A DNA stretch of 64,000 bases from Daphnia pulex (taxonomy: Eukaryota > Arthropoda > Branchiopoda > Diplostraca > Daphniidae), in assembly GCF_021134715.1 (NCBI RefSeq), contig NC_060026.1:14809001-14873000 (forward strand), read 5' to 3'. This document shows, piece by piece, positions 23,301-38,300 of the stretch; position 1 is the first letter of the stretch; every line of letters starts with the position of its first letter. A model generated the notes under the pieces. The model saw nothing but the letters and a program-made list of their open reading frames with translations, was not told the DNA's origin and searched no databases. Made by a program: the position numbers and the translations under genes.

Positions 23301-26300
23301 TCTCTCTTTTGTTTTTTCACGCAGCTAATAATTGCACGAATTTTTTTTTACGAAAAAAAGGCCCACAAAATTGTTTTTGGGGAATTATTAACGAGCAAAA
23401 ATCAGAGAGAGAGAGAGAGTGAAAAATGGGGAAAAAAAAAATTCAAAATAAAACAATTTTGGAGGGAAAGATATGGAAAAATGATTCCCTCTGGAACACA
23501 CACACACACAAACACCTCGCGAGATCCCTTATTTCCCCCAAAGTGTCAATTGGAAACAAATCCGAGCGTTCAGACCACCAGCAGCAACATTATGATAACG
23601 CGCCTTCTTCAAAAATTCAATAAAAAATGCAATAAAAATCAACTAAATCAAAACGATAAATTGAATTTTAAAAAATGATAAAATAGGGGAATAAAGAGAA
23701 GAAAATAATCATGCGAGTAAAAGAAATCCTCCATCGTGTTTTATTGATCGGTTGACAGGTTATCTCTCTGCCAAACAAAAATGACGTTCAAGTGCGCTGC
23801 TATCGACATTATAAGTGACGTTTAATAATTTCCAGAGAGAAAATTGGAAATTAAAAATTTTGTGATTCCCTTTTTTCTTTCAAAGTAAAACACTGACGCA
23901 ATTCAATCCGTAGATCGAATCCAAATTTAATTTTTAAAAAATCTTTCTAATCAGTCGCAGAGAGAGAGAGAGATATTAAATATTGCATCATAGGGGGGGG
24001 GACTTCGACGATTTTGTTTTGGGAGGGGGGAATAATATTAAGAAGAGTTAAATATCGGGTCGGTTCATAAGGCACCAGGAATTGAAAAAAAAACTAAATT
24101 TTGTTTGTTTCGATCGACTCTCTAAAAGGAAATTTTAAAAAAGAGCTGCTGCTTTTTCTTCATTAAATAGGAAAAGAGGTCGAGGGGGGGGGGAATAGTG
24201 GGAGAGGCGGGATTTTTAAAAAGGGAGGGTCACGATATCAATGAGACAAGTGCACATGGCTACTATGTATATATGGCCCATCATTTCCATCAATCCAATT
24301 GAAATTAATTCTTGCACGAATAAAAACCAAAAAAAGGTAAAATTACGAAATGATGCCATCCAAAGGAAAAATTAAAATCAATAGAAATGAATTAGAAATT
24401 CGGGGATGTCCCACTATAAATAATGAAACAGTTGAGGGAATATAATAATAATACGTCATTCAAAAAAACGACATTATATGAAATGTGTGTGTGCAGCAGA
24501 ATGTCCCAGAGAGAGAGAGAGATAAAACCAACATTTCTCTCGTTTTTAAAAATTTTACAAATAAAAATAAAAATAAATTTCATCAATGGAATAATCGGGG
24601 AATTATTTATGTTGATGGGAATGAATAAATGGCGGGATCGGAGGGGGGGGGCTTGACCTACTAAGAAATATAATACGGTGCTTTGACGACGAAAACGAAT
24701 AATTTTTACCAAGACCACACACAACATACACCGAAGGAAAGAAAAAAGAAATACTACTGATAGGAATAAATACACAATCTACTCAAAAAATGTTGTTTTT
24801 GGTTCTTTTTCCATTTTTCATATAAAATCGATAATCTTTTCTTTTTTTAAATTCTTGTGCCTGCTGGATTTTAAATGGGGAAGAAGAAGATCAAACTGAA
24901 AATCAATCAAGAAGTAATGAAGAAAAGGAAAGAAAATGAAAAAAAGAAAATGGTGTGATCAAAAGATGGTTGGGTGGTGTGGAACACATCAAAAGCGTCA
25001 AACACAAATGAGAAAAAGATGATGATAATAGATAGTCAAATGTTTTTTTTTGGAAATATCTTAGTGACGCGTTAAAAAGGAAAACAATGAAAAGGCTGAT
25101 GTCACTAAATTAATTTTTTAAAAAAGAAAAAAGAGAGAGAAAAAACTACCGGGACACAAAAACCAGACACACGTTTTAAATTGCTCGGTCGAGACGCGTC
25201 ATCATCCAAAGAAAAGAAAAAAGGATAGAAGAAAATTAAATTTTTTTCTGTTTTTTTCTCTTTTTTTTTAAATATAAAAATGCAAATTAGGAAAAAAAAA
25301 ATAAATAATTCAAAAGTGGGAAATTCATTCCTAATAAAAAAACTGACTGTCTATGGCCAAGAGTCCATTTGTTTTTTGTTTCTCTTTGATTCCACATCAA
25401 AATTAAATATTTTTTCTAAATTTGCTGGGATTCCCCGGCTCTTAAAATGAATTAAATTTAAGTTTTTTGTGCTGTTTTGTTCAAATATCGAGCTCGTTTT
25501 GAAGATTTAAAAAATAAAAATCCCGCCCAAAAAACTTGTGATGACCGAAAATATAAAAATAATTCAAAAATAAATTCAAAATGTTGCGCTGGTGGCACGC
25601 CGGAGAATTCGGTTCCATGACGGAATTATTTGGGGAAATAAAACCCTCCCCCAAAAAATTCCTGTTTTAATTTTTTGTTCTTTTTAGGGACGGGAATGTG
25701 AGGATGATGATGGCCATTTGATCAAAATTTTGTTCTTTTTTTGTTTTGTTTTTTAAATTTTGAAATAAATTTTTACGCGCCGAAATTCAAAACGACAGAA
25801 AAATTCAGCGCGGCGACAAATAGCGCGAGGTACTGTGCGGATGTGCCCCGGACGCTCCTCCTCCTCCGTACTTGCCTCGTGACTGGATGTGCATCGTCGG
25901 CGCATCGTTGGCGCTGGCGTAGGCCAAATCCTCCAGCAGCTTGCGCGACCGGCTGGGCATGTCCGGCAAGAGCGGCATGGCCGTCGGACCGGCCCCCGTG
26001 TTGTACATCATCATGTGTTCGCCACCGCCTCCGCCGCCCAGCTCAGGATCGCTGGCCAGAGGCGAGAAATCGTGCAGACGCTCGTAGAGACTGCTGGTGT
26101 AGTCTTCCGTCCGGAATGTGGAGGCCAGCCGCTCCATGCTGCGCTCCTCTTCCGTCGGCACGCCGGAATAGTTGCCAGAACTGCGGGCCGGACTGGCACC
26201 TCTCGAATGCGACCCGTACTGGTGGTGCTGGGCCGACGACATGTGGTGGTACGGACGTCGGGTAGGAGACACGTGATGGTGATGACCTCCGCCCATGTAA

Positions 26301-29300
26301 TCCGGCTGGTACAAGTGACCGCCGCTGGAACTGCTCCGGGATCGATGGATGAAATCCCGATCTTCCCGCAAAATGTCGTTGATGGATCGCAAAACGGACG
26401 AGTTGTTGGCGGCGGCCGCTAGCCGGGCAGCGTTTCCGCCGCCACCGCCGTAGGATCCGCCGGAACTATTCCCGCCCACCAGTCCGTGATTGGTCTGATA
26501 ACCGCTCACCTAAATGAAATCGAGCGAAAAATCGTCTGAATGTGAATCAATACATTAACGGGATCGATCCCGGATCAAAACGGGCCCACAACTTACGTCA
26601 CCGGATTCGCGCAGACGGGACAGGCGGAGTAATTCGTCGTGAAGTCGTGAATTCTGTTCGATTTGTTGCCTCCGGCGTGCGATTTCCGCCTTGATCCTCT
26701 GTTTTTTGGCCTCGCGGGTCAGGATGTCGTCCTCGGCGTCCAGGAACTCTTCGTCGCTGCCGTAAGGCGACGGGTGCCAGGATCGAGGCTTCCTCGACAA
26801 GAGGATCGATTTGGAATGGCCGCCGGAATTGTGATGGCCGTGATGGCCGCCGTGGTGTCCACCGCCCAGCATCATTCCACTGCGATCGGCAATGTCGTAA
26901 CTAAGTCCACGGGTCAACATCCGAGGATCGTTGGCGTAACGGGATCGACTCGACTGGCCAGACTGGTGATGGGAGGATCCACCGCCCGTCAACCCGACCA
27001 AAGAAGGATCCATCAGATAGTCAGTCATGGTCATTCCTCCATCGCTGGATCTCCTGGCGTGAGTCCTGAAAAAGATCATATGATTAGTATAAGGATCGGG
27101 TTAATTTCGCTTTTAGGGGGAAGGGAGGATTTACCTCCGGCTACCAACGGCCGAGTATTTCCGTGAAAGGAAATCATCGTCCTCGGTGAGGAGTCGGTTG
27201 AGAGCACTGCCGGAATAAGAAGTCGGTATGGATCGATGGCGATCCCAATCGGCTTTATTGGCCATCCCCACACCGCCGCCCATGTTCAGCTCTTCCATCG
27301 ATTCGTATTCGTAAGCCTTGGCCCGGCTCATCGATTGAGATCTGGCCGTCGAGTATCTCTGTCAACGTTCCAAAAATAAATAAAATAAAATGAAATAAAT
27401 TCCCCGATCCTTTCCTTACGTCAGAAGATTCTTCGCGTTCCCGCATGAGCGAAGAGACTCTGGGATCGGACAACTGCCGTCGATGCCCTCGGCTTTTGCG
27501 GAGTCGGGAGGAGACGCCGGAAGTTGCCGATGATTGAGCTGCTCCAATGAGTCCGGCGGCGGCGCTGCCCGGTCGCCTCTGAGTATCGAATCTAATCCGC
27601 CGGACCAAATGATTTTTAGAAATGAAAATTAACTGAAATTTGCAATTGGATTTTTACCTTTTCATCGGGTCTCTGAGTGCGGCAAATTTTTCCAGCTCGC
27701 GGCGGATCCTCAGCTCCCGTTCGCGGTCCTTGTCCGTTTGGTTCCTAAGTCGAGCCCGATCCTCCGTTAGTCTCTGCAGCTCCTCCTCCAAGGCTCGGCG
27801 ACGTGTCAACGGTGATCCGCGCAAGTCTTCTAGCGCAGCCGTCCGAATTCCGCCCTGCCAAATACCCAAAAGAAATAAAATTTGAATAAACTTCCGGTTT
27901 TGGTAAAAGTTTGCCCGTTTCGGGTACGTCTAAACTTACGACGCTGAGGATGGTCGACGAATCGTTGGTCGTCGAGGATGTGGTCATCACCAAGTTGGTG
28001 CTGGGAGCTCCGACCAAGTGCCGCAAATCCGGCGGAAGGATGGCCGCCAAACTTTCGCGGAGTGTCTGGTCCTCGGATTTGACACTGATGGAAGGATTGG
28101 AGCGGGCGATGCCGACGCCGCCGCCGGCAAGATTGCTCGACGTCAAATTGCTGTTGATGGACGATCGTAATCCGTTGGCGTTGACGATGCTGGACCCCTG
28201 CAAAAGTCCGTGGGCCGATCCGGGTCGGGCGGCCAGCGAGCTGGCCATGGATTCGCCGTAAGCCAATTGTCGCAAATTAGTCTCGGACGTCGGGCGAGTT
28301 AATCCGCTGAAGGAGGCGGCCGACGCCCCGCTGCTGTAGCCCCGGTCGACTCCTCCGCTGGATGTGTTGGCTTCCGTCAGCGAGCCCTGCCGCAAATTGC
28401 TGTAGGCCTTGATCCGCTCCTGGACGCTGACTAACTGCTGCTGCTGTTGTTGTTGCTGTTGTTGGCTCTTGGCCAATTCCAGTTTCTTCTTCTGGACCGA
28501 CGGGAGGAGGGCGGCCTCCTGATCGGGCGGAAGGAGCGGCAGCTTCCGTCTCAGCCGGAGTGAGGCTTGTGAGTCCGTCTCGCTGAGCGTGTCGGGCGAG
28601 TCGCAGGCCAGGAGATCGCGACTGTCACGACTGTGGGTGCCTCCTCGCGGCGTTCCGGCCGGAGTGCCCATCGGCGTCGTGATCGGCGTCCCACCGCCAC
28701 CACCTCCGCCGATCATGAACGAGTGAGCCGCAGGGCCTGGACGCATCATTCCGCCCAGCAGATCGATCTCCGGCGACGCTGTCGGACTGTAAGGTCGCCC
28801 ATCGATCAACCGGATCCTGCTCCTGCGTAAGGAAATAAAAAAACGGAAACAAAAAAGAAAAGGAATTTTTCATTAGAATAAATTTGCACATGGACAATAT
28901 GAACAAAAAAGCAACTGACTTGTGCAGTAAATCGGCGGATCTCAGCATGGAACTGCTGCCGCTGCCGTAGAGATCGGAGTGGCTCGTCTTGTTCGGATCC
29001 GGAACTGGGTGGGGGGGAAATGACAAGGATCGTTTTTAATTCAATGGCCCAACCATCAACCAATCGATAAGACGAGTTACAAACAACTTTTTACGAACCT
29101 ATCGACGACTGGTGCAGCAGGGAGGCCGATGGAGCATTTTGTTGTTGTTGTTGCGCCAACATATTCTTCCGGATGGCTTGCGGAGTCATCTTGTTTGCAG
29201 CCTAACAATTCCGCAGGAATTTAAAAATGTAAAAACTTTTTCTTTGGAAAATGTTGGTGGGTTTTACCATGAGCTGTTGTTGTTGTTGTTGCAGTTCCAG

Positions 29301-32300
29301 GGCGGAATTCTGAACCGTGCCGATCTTGCGGAGTTTTTTCGAGTGCTGGGCCTGGTGCTGCATCTGCATGAAATCCTGGTTGCTGCTGCTGTGGTTCATC
29401 ATGAGCAATTGCTGCTGTTGCTGCTGGATAATGGACTGCTGTTGTTGCAGCTGGGCTGCGGCTTGCTGCATCATTTGCTGCTGGTGGATCGATTGTTGTT
29501 GCTGCTGTTGTTGTTGTTGTTGGGCTTGTCCGGCCGCCAGAGCCGCCGACTGCAGTTGCTGCTGCTGCTGCTGTTGTTGCTGTTGTTGGTTAAACAGGGT
29601 CATTCGATTGGCGGGATCGTTCATAAGGTGATTTTGCGGATGATTGCCCATCAACTGCTGCGCTTGCTGTTGTTGAATGAGCGTCGATTGCTGCTGGCCC
29701 AGCGGCCTGTGAAGTTGTTGATCGATGCCCACCGAACCGGCAACCACCGTCCCAGGAAGTTGGTAGGCCGACGACGTAGGCTGACCGCCGTATAAGTTGG
29801 GTTGTTGTTGTTGCTGTTGTTCCGGCAGCCCAGTCAAGGGGTTGATGGGTTGCTGGGAAGCAATGACGGCCGCCACTCCGCTCTGCTCAAATTGCTGCCA
29901 ACGGACCGGGTCGAAAATAAATTCAATTACAAAACTGAAATATAATGGAATTATTATTCTAAATTCGCTTATGATAACTAACCTGAGCTACTTGCTGGAC
30001 ATAACCTCCGCTCGCATTCACCAGACCGTAAGACTGCTGCTGCTGTTGTTGTTGTTGTTGCAGGGACTGGGGGTTAGACGAATTGATTTGGGTCAACTGT
30101 TTAGTCTGCTGGAATAACTGGGCGCCGACTGTGTTTTCATTAGCCATCATCTGATTATTGGTGTTTACCGCCTGACCCAGTTGTTGCTGTTGTTGTAATT
30201 GAAGTTGCTGTTGCTGTTGTTGTAGAGCCATTTGCTGCTGTTGTTGTTGGTCCATTTGCGATAGAGCGCTGTTGTTGGGGAAGACCGACGAGGCGTAATT
30301 GGCGGCTTGTAATTGCTGTTGGCCGGCGAGACCAGTTTGCGGCTGGAGCGATTGCATCGCTGTCTGTTGTTGTTGTTGTTGGCCTTGTAGTAACTGTTGT
30401 TGTTGTTGGCCCGCGAAAGGGTTCAAGCTCTGGTTAACGAGGAGATTAGTCGATCCATCGGCGGCCGTGAAATAAAGATTCGGCGACTGTTGAATTTGTT
30501 GTTGTTGACTCAATCCGCCCGGCTGGAGCATTTGTTGTTGTTGTAACTGTTGTTGCTGTTGCATTTGCAGTTGTTGTTGTTGCTGCTGGGGGGTGTTCAT
30601 CTTGCCGGCAGCGTTTTGCAAATGGTGTGGCTGTTGCTGGCCCTGCTGATGATTGGCGTCGTTCAACTGCTGGCCAAACGCCTGGTCAGAAGGTGACGAC
30701 CGGGTGGCGTTGCTGCCCAGTCCTGATAGTGTGTAACAAAAAAACAATTGGGTTTGGGGGTGATTCCATTCAACTGATTTTTATGTACGACAACTACACC
30801 ATAAAAACCAACAAGGCCATTTCAGTTCGACAAATGACATCTATAAAATTTAAAACGTACCCAGGGCTCGGCTGAAATCGGCCAGCATTCCGGTGATGGT
30901 TCCGGCTGGTTTGCCAGCAGCAGTTCCACTCTGCTGCTGCTGCTGTTGTTGTTGTTGTTGCTGTAGCTGCTGCTGTTGTTGTTGCTGTTGATTGAACATG
31001 GGGTCGTGACCCAACATGTCGTTGTTGTACTGTTGCTGCTGCTGGATCTGGATCTGCTGCTGGTGATGGAGGAGTTGATTGCTGCCGGCCGTGCCGACCA
31101 CCATCCCGGTGGGCGATAAAGGCATCCTGCGAAACATGGCCGGAATCGAGAAAGATGACGATCACATTGAAGGAGACTCCCAAACGCACAAATGACAATC
31201 GCAGAGAGCAGAGCAGAGTGAGGAGTCTGTCTGTCTGGCTGGCCTGCCCCCTCTCGCCGGAATGGGGCAAAAATGAAAATGAAAATAAAAGACGGAAGAA
31301 GAAGCCAACCAAAAAATGGTCGGGTGGGTGTGGGTGTGGACTGTGTGATGGAAGGACAAGACTTGTGAGTTGTCTCTGCTCTACTATACTACACCCAGTG
31401 TAGTATAGTCAATATCGATACAAGGAGGGTGGATAGAAAAGAAGGACACACAAGGAGGGGTATCGATCCGGGCCGGCTCGAGCGAGAGAGTCGCAGCGAG
31501 CACGACGACCGCAAGCGGATGGAAGATCAATACTGAGCTGCTTCTTCTTCTTTACGGAAAACGGAACGAGAGAGTAGGAAAAGGAAAACGGGGCATGTCC
31601 ACATAGCACAAGACGGGCAGATCCCACCCTTTTAGGCAGTCCCACTTGGGATATCGACCTGTGTGTGTATGTGAACACAAAAATCCTAGCCCCGCTCTTA
31701 TCCATCCATCATGAGAAGCGTTGACTAACCTTTCGTCTTTAAAGTTGGTAGTGGCGGATGCTGCTGGGCCGGCGGTGGCGCTGCTGGACTCGGTGGATGA
31801 TCGGAATCGGATGGCCGACGATCCAAAGTGGCTCATCAAATTCGATGACGAGTTGGACGACGATAATGAGGAAGAAGGAGCCGATGGATCGTGAGGTCCT
31901 CGCAGGAGCCCAGGAGTCGCCGCTGGATTGGCCGATGAGGAGGAAGCGCTGGACCGGTTGTAAAGGGCATTGGTCGGCGAGCCGATCCTCATCTGGGCGT
32001 TGGCCGTCGTCATTTGATCGTTAAACATGGCCAATGCCGATCCTCCTTCGATCCCCGATCCTGATCAACACACACACACACACAAGGTTCTCCGGTTATT
32101 AAGATTAGTTGGCTGGGCGAGGGGTTAATCAAACACAATCATGTCGTTTCTCATCAAAAGCCAATCAGTTAGACACATCAGGATATAACAAGGTATATAA
32201 ATAGTGCAAGCTAAACACACGCACACACATAGGAGGTTATAGAGATATTTATCGGTAGTAGATTGACTAATAAGAGTGGGGTGGAAGGAGGGTCAATAGG

Positions 32301-35300
32301 TGGGTGGAGGTGGTGTCAGGGGGTTGGGGGAATATTGTATAAGCCGGTGAAATGGTTTAGATGTATAGGTGAAAGTGAGCAGAGAGAGAGAGAGTAGAGT
32401 AGAGAGTAGAGAGGATAATATTTGTTTGTGTGTCGACGCAGGTCTTCCATGTCAAAATTGTTTCGTCGAAATTTCATTTCGTTTTTTCTCATTTCGAATT
32501 TTGTTCTGCGTCGAATATAAAAAGTGATAGACATTAATGGCTTCTTGTTTTGTTTGTTTTTCAATCCTTTCTCAAGACATTGGACGCGAGCGCACAGCCG
32601 GTAAACAAATTTTGATTTGAAATAAATTTCGAGGGGGTCAAATTGTCTGGACCACTTGGGGAGAGAGTCGCAAAATGTTCAAATGTGATAGAAAATTTTT
32701 CAAAAAATAATAATAAAGAAAAAAGAAGGGAAAAGTTGTTGAGTTCTTTTTCTTACCTGTTGGCAGGACCCGGTGGAAGATCAAAAGGAAGAAGAAAAAA
32801 AGAGTTTTCCTTTTGATCACAATTTTTATGTGTTTTGTGCTCACTAAACTATATCGCCATCGCCATTAAATTTTCTTTTTCAAATTATGTCAGAATCTAA
32901 TTTACATATATTAGATGAATAAATTATTTTTTTCAAAATTGACTATTTCAGAGAGAGAGAGAGACAGGGTCAACATGCGAGAGTTAAAGGTTTAAAAAAA
33001 TAAATCAAATCAAATTTTTTAAAAATATAGAATAGCGCCCATTTTTGTGATGGGGCGTTTTCATTCTAAATATTTCGGGGTGTTTTTGATTTTTCTTTTT
33101 TTAAAAAATTGGTGAGTGTTTCAAAAATAACAAGCCAGGAATAGAAAAATAAAATAGAAAATGCGCAAAAAGAAATAATGGCCATCACTCTCTACAACTG
33201 AAAAATTTTAATAAATGGGGTTGAAATGAAATGAATAATAAGAAAAAAATATCTCGAATGTGTACAACGATTTTCTGATTACTCGTTACAATTTTTTGGC
33301 TAGAAACTTGATAATGTACATCTATGTATGTGCTTCCAATTAGATCCGTTATTTTAAAAAAAATCAAAAGAGCCAACAAGATTCGGTTAATTTTCTAGTT
33401 TTAAATAAAATTAAACTTTTTTTTAGTAACGTTTAAATTAAATGAAGTAACGTCGAAAGTGGAAAGAAGAGACAAAAAATCAATGGGATATGAAAGACAT
33501 GTCAAAAAATATTTCACTTCATCAATTATATTGGATTCAATTGGAGGACATTTGCGTAGTGGGGGAGGGGCTGTCGGATATGCGCGTTTCTTCGCCGTCT
33601 TTTCGTCTTGTTTCAGGATTGAATTTTTTTTTTTGTTTTAGTAAAATTACATTTTAAAAAATAATAATAATAATTTAAAAAAAAAATTAGGAAGACCTGG
33701 GTCGACATATCTCGCTAATAAATAAATTTGAAAAAATAAACCGCCATCGGAAAACGGTTGTGAATAAAAATAAAGTGCGTCAAATGGATGTTTGAAAAAA
33801 AAATAGATGATAGTAGTATAGTATAAGTTTAGATAAGTGGTATGTTTTTGATGAAGAAGAAATATATCGTTGTGGCGGATGATTTTTTTTTTGTTATGTT
33901 GGATATTGTTGGAAGCACATGAAAACCAAGAGAGCCAGAAAATTAAAACAAATTAAAATAAAAAGGAGAGAGAAAATCAGAAAAATTAATTTTTTCTTTT
34001 TAGAATGAAGACGGGTGATGCAGAAAAATCACGTCAATGAGAGTCGTGACGTCATTTGAGCTAAAACATTGATCATTTGTAATAAGCGTGACGTGATTTG
34101 GGGGGCAAACGAAAATGACGACATTGAAAAGAAGAGAGAAAAACACACACAGGAAGCGTGACACACACACACACACACACAGCAAGAAGTAGACAAAAAA
34201 AATTCGCTGGACGGATGGATGAGTCTGGAGGAGAGAGGGAGGGCGGAATCCAGCCAGCGGGCGGAATTATTATTATTCTTCCGCAAAAAAGTAAAATAAA
34301 CAAAATGAAAAAGGCGCCCAGATAAAAGCCACGATATGGAAAGGAGGTGTGGTGAACGACGGTCACACTGTTATGTCAAACTCTTCCGCCGGATCGATAA
34401 CAAAAAACGCGACTTTGAGAGTGCATATCGTTCTAGATTTTTTCTTTGCCCTCCATTCTTTTAGATCTTGAAAAATAAACAAGGAGAGAGATGAATAATG
34501 GCGAGAATTGAATAAATTTTCTTTCGGTGTTTTTCATCCGCAACTCCCAAGATAGAGGCCCCCATGCAACCGGATGTGTTTGTGTTTCCTCCCGTTTCTT
34601 TTCTTTGAAACAGACGCACACACATTTCATTGTCTCCTCGAGGGAAATGAAGGAGAAACACATCCGACTACAACTCACGTTTTTCATTTTCCTTATAGCT
34701 CCTCTTATCCATCCCTACCCCTTCCCCTTTTCCCGATGAGAAATGTGTGTAATCATTAGGAGGGAAATTTAAACATTTCCATTTCTCTCTTCTTTTTCTA
34801 GCCCCTTCGTGCAAGTGGAATCGCTTCCGGGCATCCGCATTCCGGAATAAAATTGGCCGACTCCTTTTCTATTTTCGCCTTCCGGATCTTAAGTCAACAT
34901 GAGTTTAATTAGGAGTGAAATATATATAGAACATTTCCCCCGAGGGGCTCACTCCGGCGGCCCGAGCTCTAAACACGCGGAATGAACGAACGCGTTCCGA
35001 GTGTCAATTTTCCTTCCCAATCTAATAAAATAATACCCAGAATAAAAGAAAAGAAATAAAGATAACAGTTAATAAGTTAACGGGAAAATGAGAAGAAACT
35101 CAGTCGACTGTAAGATGAAAGAGCCACTTGGCGATATTATATCAATGTAATGACGGAAGTGGGCGGCGGCGGAAGGTGGATGGGTAGAGAGAGAAACTAT
35201 GGAAATGCCGGATCGTGCGGAAGATCGGGAGGAGAGACTGTCCACGTGCTCGGAGTGCTCATCGTGCATAGCCGAAATGATTTCAAATCAAAATAAAAGC

Positions 35301-38300
35301 CAAAAAAAAAAAAAAAAAAATTCGGAGAAAATTTCATCAAGTCAGCGAAAAACAAATTTTTTTTCTCCGGATGCGGAAGGAATAAATAAAGGCGGAAACA
35401 GGATGAATTTTAAAAAAATTCTAATTTTTTTTTTAAAGTTAAAGAGGGTCACGGACGGAGTGTGAAAGATTTTGTTTGAAATTTCAGTTGGCGGGCTTTT
35501 TTTGAAAATTCTTTTTTTGGCGCGGAATTTGAATTCTCTAACCTGAATTCAAACGAGCTCTGCATCTGAGGCTGGTGACTCCGTCGGAAGCGGTGGGCGA
35601 TGCCGCCTCTTCCTCCTCCTCGGCGATGGGGTAGACCTCGCCCGGATTGTGCTCGTAGACGTGGTGGAGCGCGGCCGTAATGCTGGCGCAGCTGCTGGGC
35701 GGCGAGCCGGGCGAGGGCGAGGTGGCGTCGGCCGAGCGCGGCGAAGAGGCGGCCGACGAGTCGGCCGACGCTCCTTCCTCCTCCTCGTCCGCCTCGCCCA
35801 TCGAGCGACTACTACCACCGACCATCGCCGCCGACTCGTCTTTACAGTTCAGATTCAATTCTTCCACGTCGCTCAGGTTCTCATCGCTATCGGAACCTTC
35901 TTTGACGGCCACCGTCGCCAACTCTTCCAGCAACGAGTCGTTGTCGCTGTCATCTTTCCCTAATTCGACCATGTTCGTGCCATTTCGGTTAAATCTGTTT
36001 CAATTTCCATCTTTTCTTTTGACCAAATTGAAAAATAAAATGGACGGCCCTGGAAATAATTGTTTTTTTTTTTAATCCGCCAGCCGGCCCTGACAAGCTT
36101 TTTCCCCTCCATTCAAATAATTGGGGATAATAGACAGCTGGTGAAACTCTGTCCATTGTTTGTTTTGTCGGCCCCAGCCCACCCTGTCCTTTGAAACTTA
36201 TTTTAGTTTTCTAAAATTATTTCTTCGGCACCAGCTGATGCCAATGAACAAGATGAATAAGTTGGTTGCCAAACACAGCTGGCCTTAAGACACACACAAG
36301 CCCCACCTTACAATAGAGTTGGCCAAAGTGGGAGGAGCCCATTATTGTGTACACAAACTTGTAAGGGTGTGCAGTAGGAGACTTATTATTTTGAATTTAA
36401 TGAGCATCTTCCCGCCCAAATTTAAAAAAAAAGTTTGAACACTTTTTGGTTTGTTTGCCATGGCGGGTTTTTTAAAAACTTACCTTGGTGATTGTTCTCC
36501 TCGCTCCCGTTACTGTGCATCTCATCGTCCTCGATATCTTGGTAGCGCAATCTATGACTATCGTCGACGAACGGCCGGTGGCTGGTGTACGACACTGGGC
36601 TAATCACGTTGTGGCCACCACCGGCGTGATCATTTTCCCCTGAGGTTGGCGATCGGGTTAAAACTAACGACATTTTCTCCTTCATTTCTTCTTCTTCGTC
36701 GTCGTCGTTTTCCGCCGCCCGTTGGTAGACGGATTTGAACCACGCGTCGGATTGTTCCGCCGTGAATTCCGGCTGTTGTTGTTGTTGTTGTTGGGATTTC
36801 GGTGAGGCCGGGGTGGTGGCGGCGGGAGAAGAGGCCGAATGGAATGCCAACGACGACGACAGGGGCGAATGAGCGGCGGTGGGTGCGGTCGAGGGGTGGT
36901 AGGAGTCGGGCGAGGAGATGGAGAAGGTGGTTGGGGACATTAGGGATGAGGTGGTGGTGGCGGAACGAGTCGCAAGGTCCGTCACGTGATCGGACGTGAC
37001 GCTAGAATACTCACGCATCGTCTGCTGCTGTGACTGCGGCTGCTGGTTCCGTCCTAAAGAGTCCATCAGGCTGTGTCCGCTGGCGTCGTTCATCGTCGAA
37101 GATTTCATCATCATCTGGAAAAAATTTGATTTTGGTTAACTAATTTTGGCGATTCATTTGAAAAATTTGAAAAAATTTAAATTTACCGCCGATTGTTGAT
37201 TGTTCATCATTCCGGATTGTTGTTGCGGCTGTTGGGACCAGTTGGCATTCTGGCGTCGATCCAGACACGTCCGGCACAGCCACACCGTGTTCTACAACAT
37301 CCATTAAAAATTTAATTAAGTACAAACGAATTTCAATTGAATTAAAAAACGAACTTTATTGTCGTAGGTGGAAGCGGCGTATCCACCGCAAGTGGTGCAG
37401 ACGACAGTTCGGCATTCGGCGCACGATTGTCCAGGAGGTCCATCTCGTCCGCTGATCTGTTATATCGCCCACACAACAACAACAACAAAATAATATTTCC
37501 ATCATTATTTTTATATCTTCCGCTCCCGGGGCCGAGGGAAAAATTTCGTAGGTAAAAGAAAAAGAAAATGGAGGCGGCAGCTCGGATAACTTTTCTTTCT
37601 CCTTTTTTCTCCCGAGTCATCCGAGACGGGCACAGACGACAAAAGGGAAAAAATAAGAATTCAAAGAAGAAAAAGTCTCGTGTTACACTCCGCTTGACAT
37701 TTCCAGTTGTGTGGATTTCCGGAAGAAGAATAAAAAATAAAAATCCCACAAAAGTTCTTTTTGGACATTGTAGACTTTTTGGTTCTATATTCTGCGCAGT
37801 GACATCATCATCTCCCAGTTCCGCATCTTCTATTTGGTTGGGAATGATTTTTCTGGTTATCGATGGATGGCGCAAAAACCCAGTGCCCATCCATCTCAAT
37901 CTATAACGACAAAGTTGACGCGCGTTGCAACCCACAAATCAGATTATTTCTTCTTCTTCTTCTTCTTTGATGCTGCCTTGACTTTGATTAGAATTTCATA
38001 TTTCGTTATAGCCAGAAGAAGAAGTTTCCTCCTCCTCCTCCCTACCCACCCGGAAGGCATATATCTACCAAACTGTACATTGTATACAGACTCAAAAGTA
38101 TTGATCCGGCGCTGGATATAAATGTCTAACTTGCTGGACAACATCCATACAGTATATACAGAAAAATAAGAGAAGGAACACTGGGGAAACATAAATATTC
38201 CAGTGAGTCGGGGGAGAGATGTACTATCTGTTTATATTTCCAGGGCCGCCCAGTGTGTGTCTGTGTGTGTCTGTGTGTTCCATCAAGATTAAAAAGGAAT

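Noticed and set aside
22700-25000. GA/CT tracts and G runs as possible CRISPR-like or regulatory arrays
   Set aside because: They are simple microsatellites with no unique spacers; this is a eukaryotic intron or 3' UTR.
29112-29795. Long plus-strand frame rich in Leu and Cys
   Set aside because: It is the complement of the polyglutamine exons; CAG/CAA runs read as CTG/TTG on the other strand.
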